From the NCBI RefSeq assembly GCF_000482325.1, contig NZ_AXVA01000010.1, positions 124,001 to 188,000 on the forward strand: DNA of 64,000 bases, given 5' to 3'. A program made the position numbers and the translations under genes. Positions within the stretch are counted from its first letter, which is position 1. Each line of letters opens with the position of its first letter. Positions 61,647 to 64,000 of this stretch are shown piece after piece. The stretch comes from Bacillus sp. UNC438CL73TsuS30. GTDB taxonomy: Bacteria; Bacillota; Bacilli; Bacillales; Cytobacillaceae. The notes under the pieces were generated by a model. It did not search any database, was not told the origin of the DNA, and saw only the letters and a program-made list of their open reading frames with translations.

Positions 61647-63245
61647 ATGAACGAGACGCTTGTCATGATTTCAAATGACGAAACAGCCATACAGCTAATC
61701 GAATCTGTTAATACAAAATACCATTTTCACTTTACGATTAAGGTTTATGACGTCAAGAGTGATTGGGAAAACAGGATTAAGCAGAACCAACCCCAACTCT
61801 TGTTTCTCGATATGGACGAGATGGACCGGAAAATCATTGATGAGAAACGGCCAAGCCCCTGGATTATTCTTAAATCAAATTTTTCAAAAGAAGAACTCCG
61901 TCAATTTTTTAAAAAAGGTGCTTTTGATTGCTTACAAAAGCCAATTTCCGACACAAGCCTTTATTACCTGCTACACGAATGTAGGGCGGAAATGGAGAAA
62001 AGGGCATCCACTTTTCATAATGAAAGTAAGTCGAAAGTCAGTAATACTTCATTAAAAAGCAACCTTGCCTATGATTTAATGTTTGGAAATGTAAAGAATT
62101 CGAAGGAGATATGGGACCGCAGCAAATGGGCGGGTCTTTCGGTTGTCCCGAACACCGCGATGGTCATTCATATTGATGAATTTCATCGCCTTACGAAAAA
62201 TAAAAGCAAGCTTTGGGAGCATACGATTCGGAACGAAATCATCACGGCCATTCAACAGTTTCAGGATCAAGACTGCGGTGAAATCTTGCCGATCGTGACC
62301 GCACCGGACAAAATTGCGGTACTGCTTTCGATTCCATTACGAAGCAGTACCGAAGAATATAAGCAATTAGCTACTGCTTATGGCGGAAAAATAAAAACCT
62401 ATATCCATGAGAAAACGGGGAATACCGTAACGATTGGAATCGGCCATTATTACGAGGACGCCCGAAATTTACATGTTTCCTATCAAGAGGCATTGCAGGC
62501 TCAAACCTATAAATTCTTTGCTGGAACCGATACAATTTTTCATATTGCCGATTTGAAGCCGTTCGAGAGTGAGACAGCGCTGCTTCCGAACAATGAGATT
62601 GAAACGTTAGCGAATAAGCTGACGGTCGGGGATTTTGTCGGCATGAGGCAAAGCTTGGAAAAGGTGTTTGACAATGTATTTATGCAGCAAAATGTTGACC
62701 CAGAAGTTTTGAAGCTGCAAATTCTTGATCTACTGACGACTTTAGCCCGATCAGCTATAAATGGCGGGGCAAAGCCAAAAGATATTATCTCGATTCATCT
62801 CCAATATGCCCGGGATTTACTAATGGTTGAAAATACGATTCAAATGAAGCAATGGTTTTCAGAGGCCATGAAGCAGCTGTTAGACCGAGTATTGGATGAT
62901 TATAATGAGGCCGCATTGAAGTCGATTCAAAGAGCCATTACTTTTATTGATCAGCGTTATGTTGAAAATATATCGTTGGAGCAGGTCGCCAGCCATGTTC
63001 AATTAAGCCCGAATTATTTTAGTAATCTTTTTAAAAAAACAACCGGCACTTCATTCATTGAATATATGACCCATTTGCGCATTGAAAAAGCAAAAGAGAT
63101 GCTGACGAATTTAAATCAAACCGTTTACCAGGTGGCCAATGCTGTAGGCTACCATGATGCCCGCTATTTTAGCCGGGTGTTTAAATCGGTTTGCGGGAAG
63201 ACCCCAAGTAAATATCGGAATTCCTTGCTTGGAACGCAGGAATAG
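61647..63245 (+). CDS. YesN-type response regulator with AraC helix-turn-helix
   Basis: Protein of 532 residues. The N-terminal receiver-like domain (1-115) keeps a phospho-acceptor-type Asp in LLFLDMDEMD and the Lys in CLQKPIS, but the usual acidic pair near the start is ND (ISNDETA), so phosphorylation is uncertain. A middle region (about 150-400) follows, then a C-terminal AraC-type double helix-turn-helix (ISLEQVASHVQLSPNYFSNLFKKTTG and VYQVANAVGYHDARYFSRVFK). ATG 61647 follows GAAGGGGTG. No histidine kinase is next to it here. It probably activates the catabolic cluster and the permease. Confidence 0.85.
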   Translation: MNETLVMISNDETAIQLIESVNTKYHFHFTIKVYDVKSDWENRIKQNQPQLLFLDMDEMDRKIIDEKRPSPWIILKSNFSKEELRQFFKKGAFDCLQKPISDTSLYYLLHECRAEMEKRASTFHNESKSKVSNTSLKSNLAYDLMFGNVKNSKEIWDRSKWAGLSVVPNTAMVIHIDEFHRLTKNKSKLWEHTIRNEIITAIQQFQDQDCGEILPIVTAPDKIAVLLSIPLRSSTEEYKQLATAYGGKIKTYIHEKTGNTVTIGIGHYYEDARNLHVSYQEALQAQTYKFFAGTDTIFHIADLKPFESETALLPNNEIETLANKLTVGDFVGMRQSLEKVFDNVFMQQNVDPEVLKLQILDLLTTLARSAINGGAKPKDIISIHLQYARDLLMVENTIQMKQWFSEAMKQLLDRVLDDYNEAALKSIQRAITFIDQRYVENISLEQVASHVQLSPNYFSNLFKKTTGTSFIEYMTHLRIEKAKEMLTNLNQTVYQVANAVGYHDARYFSRVFKSVCGKTPSKYRNSLLGTQE

Positions 63246-63510
63246 GAAACCCCGACGCGCGCCTGTGTGTGGGGCTTTTTATTGGGCATTGGAAACAGTT
63301 TTGTGGTTTCAGCGTTTGGTGTAATTTCGTACAATTCTATTGCTGGGAATCTGAATTTGGACGGCAATCGTAAAAAGGAATTCAAACGAAAAATAATCGA
63401 CCATTTAGTAAAATTATCTACTTTTTATAGCATGCTGGTATTGATAATATTTAGACAATTAGTAATATTTTAAAATCCTTTATACAGAAAAAGGAGGGAT
63501 TGAAGGTAAT

Positions 63511-63524
63511 TGTAAGCGGTTGCG
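63511..63524 (+). promoter_or_regulatory. Candidate CcpA operator (cre) before the permease gene
   Basis: TGTAAGCGGTTGCG matches the cre consensus TGWAANCGNTNWCA at 12 of 14 positions. It lies 46 bases before the permease start and would give glucose repression. The rest of the 63246-63569 spacer shows a weak CCCC/GGGG hairpin near 63250-63280 and an unconvincing 68-codon frame. Confidence 0.5.
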
Positions 63525-63569
63525 AATGGCGGGTCATCATCTAAAAATTAAGGGAATGGTGGGGTTTTA

Positions 63570-64000
63570 ATGATTGAAAAACGCACAATAGAATATATTC
63601 CTGAAGAGGAGCGACATGGAAGTGTTCGGAATTTATTTTCGATTTGGTTTAGTTCCAATATGCAAATTACCACGCTTGTAACGGGAGCTTTAGCGATTGA
63701 GTTCGGCTTAAATCTGTTTTGGAGTATTGTTGCAATTGTTTTAGGCAACTTAGTCGGCGCCGTCTTCATGGCTTCCCATTCAGCTCAGGGTCCAAAGCTC
63801 GGGGTTCCACAAATGATTCAAAGTCGCGCCCAATTTGGTGTGATTGGCGCAGTCCTGCCTCTTATCATTGTAACACTTATGTATATCGGTTTCTTTGCGG
63901 GAAGCAGTGTTTTGGGTGCTCAGGCGCTCAGCAGTGCATTTTCCCTCCCTATCAATGGAGGCATTATCCTCTTAGGCGTTATTACCTGTTTTATTACAAT
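63570..64000 (+). CDS. NCS1-family permease (3' end outside window)
   Basis: Open frame of 143 codons to the window end, starting MIEKRTIEYIPEEERHGSVR. The motif HGSVRNLFSIWFSSNMQITT followed by helices (FWSIVAIVLGNLVGAVFMASH and QGPKLGVPQMIQSRAQFG) is typical of NCS1 transporters for cytosine, purines, hydantoins and related ring compounds. At least four membrane helices are visible before truncation. Position after the regulator suggests it imports the substrate of the catabolic cluster; a nitrogen heterocycle would fit the urocanase-type enzymes. Confidence 0.85.
   Translation, partial: MIEKRTIEYIPEEERHGSVRNLFSIWFSSNMQITTLVTGALAIEFGLNLFWSIVAIVLGNLVGAVFMASHSAQGPKLGVPQMIQSRAQFGVIGAVLPLIIVTLMYIGFFAGSSVLGAQALSSAFSLPINGGIILLGVITCFIT

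Noticed and set aside
63267..63473. 68-codon hydrophobic frame before the permease
   Set aside because: Starts within a hairpin-like G/C run without a ribosome site and is not recognisable.

Overview
This window looks like a chromosome segment of an endospore-forming member of the Bacillaceae (Bacillus in the broad sense, probably a Neobacillus-like lineage). It carries a complete rsbV-rsbW-sigB operon, the Bacillus subtilis-type block ywzB-ywmB-murA-spoIID-spoIIQ ... spoIIID-mbl-fabZ-ywpF-ssbB-ywqA, Gram-positive ribosome binding sites, and TTG/GTG starts. No rRNA or tRNA gene, CRISPR array, transposase or prophage gene was found.

Layout. (1) 1-10.8 kb is a general-stress island. A hybrid histidine kinase (RsbK-like) and a CheR-type methyltransferase (RsbM-like) precede rsbV-rsbW-sigB. 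A run of small stress genes follows (gsiB, two YeaQ/GlsB-like membrane proteins, a YflT-type protein, several small unknowns), many with a recognisable SigB promoter of their own, plus a cardiolipin synthase. (2) 10.9-20.4 kb holds ywzB, ywmB, murA, spoIID, a 217-bp tandem repeat, a NERD-domain protein, a VanZ-like protein, spoIIQ and a PBP3-type transpeptidase. (3) 20.8-38.8 kb is a type VII secretion (T7SS) locus of unusual composition. It has a candidate effector with partner and membrane proteins, EssC, YukD and two WXG100 proteins. These are followed by an EssB-like/FHA protein, a PP2C phosphatase, a Ser/Thr kinase with a tetratricopeptide-like extracellular part, a membrane protein carrying repeated ETTLL motifs, and a 1588-residue Ig-repeat surface protein. 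(4) 39-53.5 kb holds an alkyltransferase-like gene, spoIIID, mbl, an EpuA-type protein, fabZ, ywpF, ssbB with ComK boxes, a 3D-domain wall protein with a WalR-like site, an acyltransferase, a YiaA/B protein, the SNF2 helicase ywqA, a glycine-zipper protein and an SH3b-amidase. (5) 53.7-64 kb is a catabolic cluster: CoA-transferase, acyl-CoA dehydrogenase, urocanase, etfB, etfA, a second divergent urocanase, a YesN-type regulator and an NCS1 permease cut by the window end.

How the parts work together. In region 1 the kinase and methyltransferase are expected to control a PP2C phosphatase (not in the window) that dephosphorylates RsbV. RsbV then captures RsbW and frees SigB, which reads the promoters that follow. 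In region 3 a kinase/phosphatase/FHA circuit sits downstream of the secretion ATPase and its substrates, which suggests phosphorylation-controlled secretion. In region 5, CoA activation, dehydrogenation with ETF as electron acceptor and urocanase-type hydration suggest breakdown of an imidazole- or urocanate-related acid taken up by the permease.

Several spacers are filled with irregularly iterated short motifs (a different core at almost every site), and dispersed repeats occur: a 130-bp structured element (2 copies) and an element ending in GGTGCCTGTCACC (7 copies of the core). All functional assignments come from reading the sequence; no database search was run.
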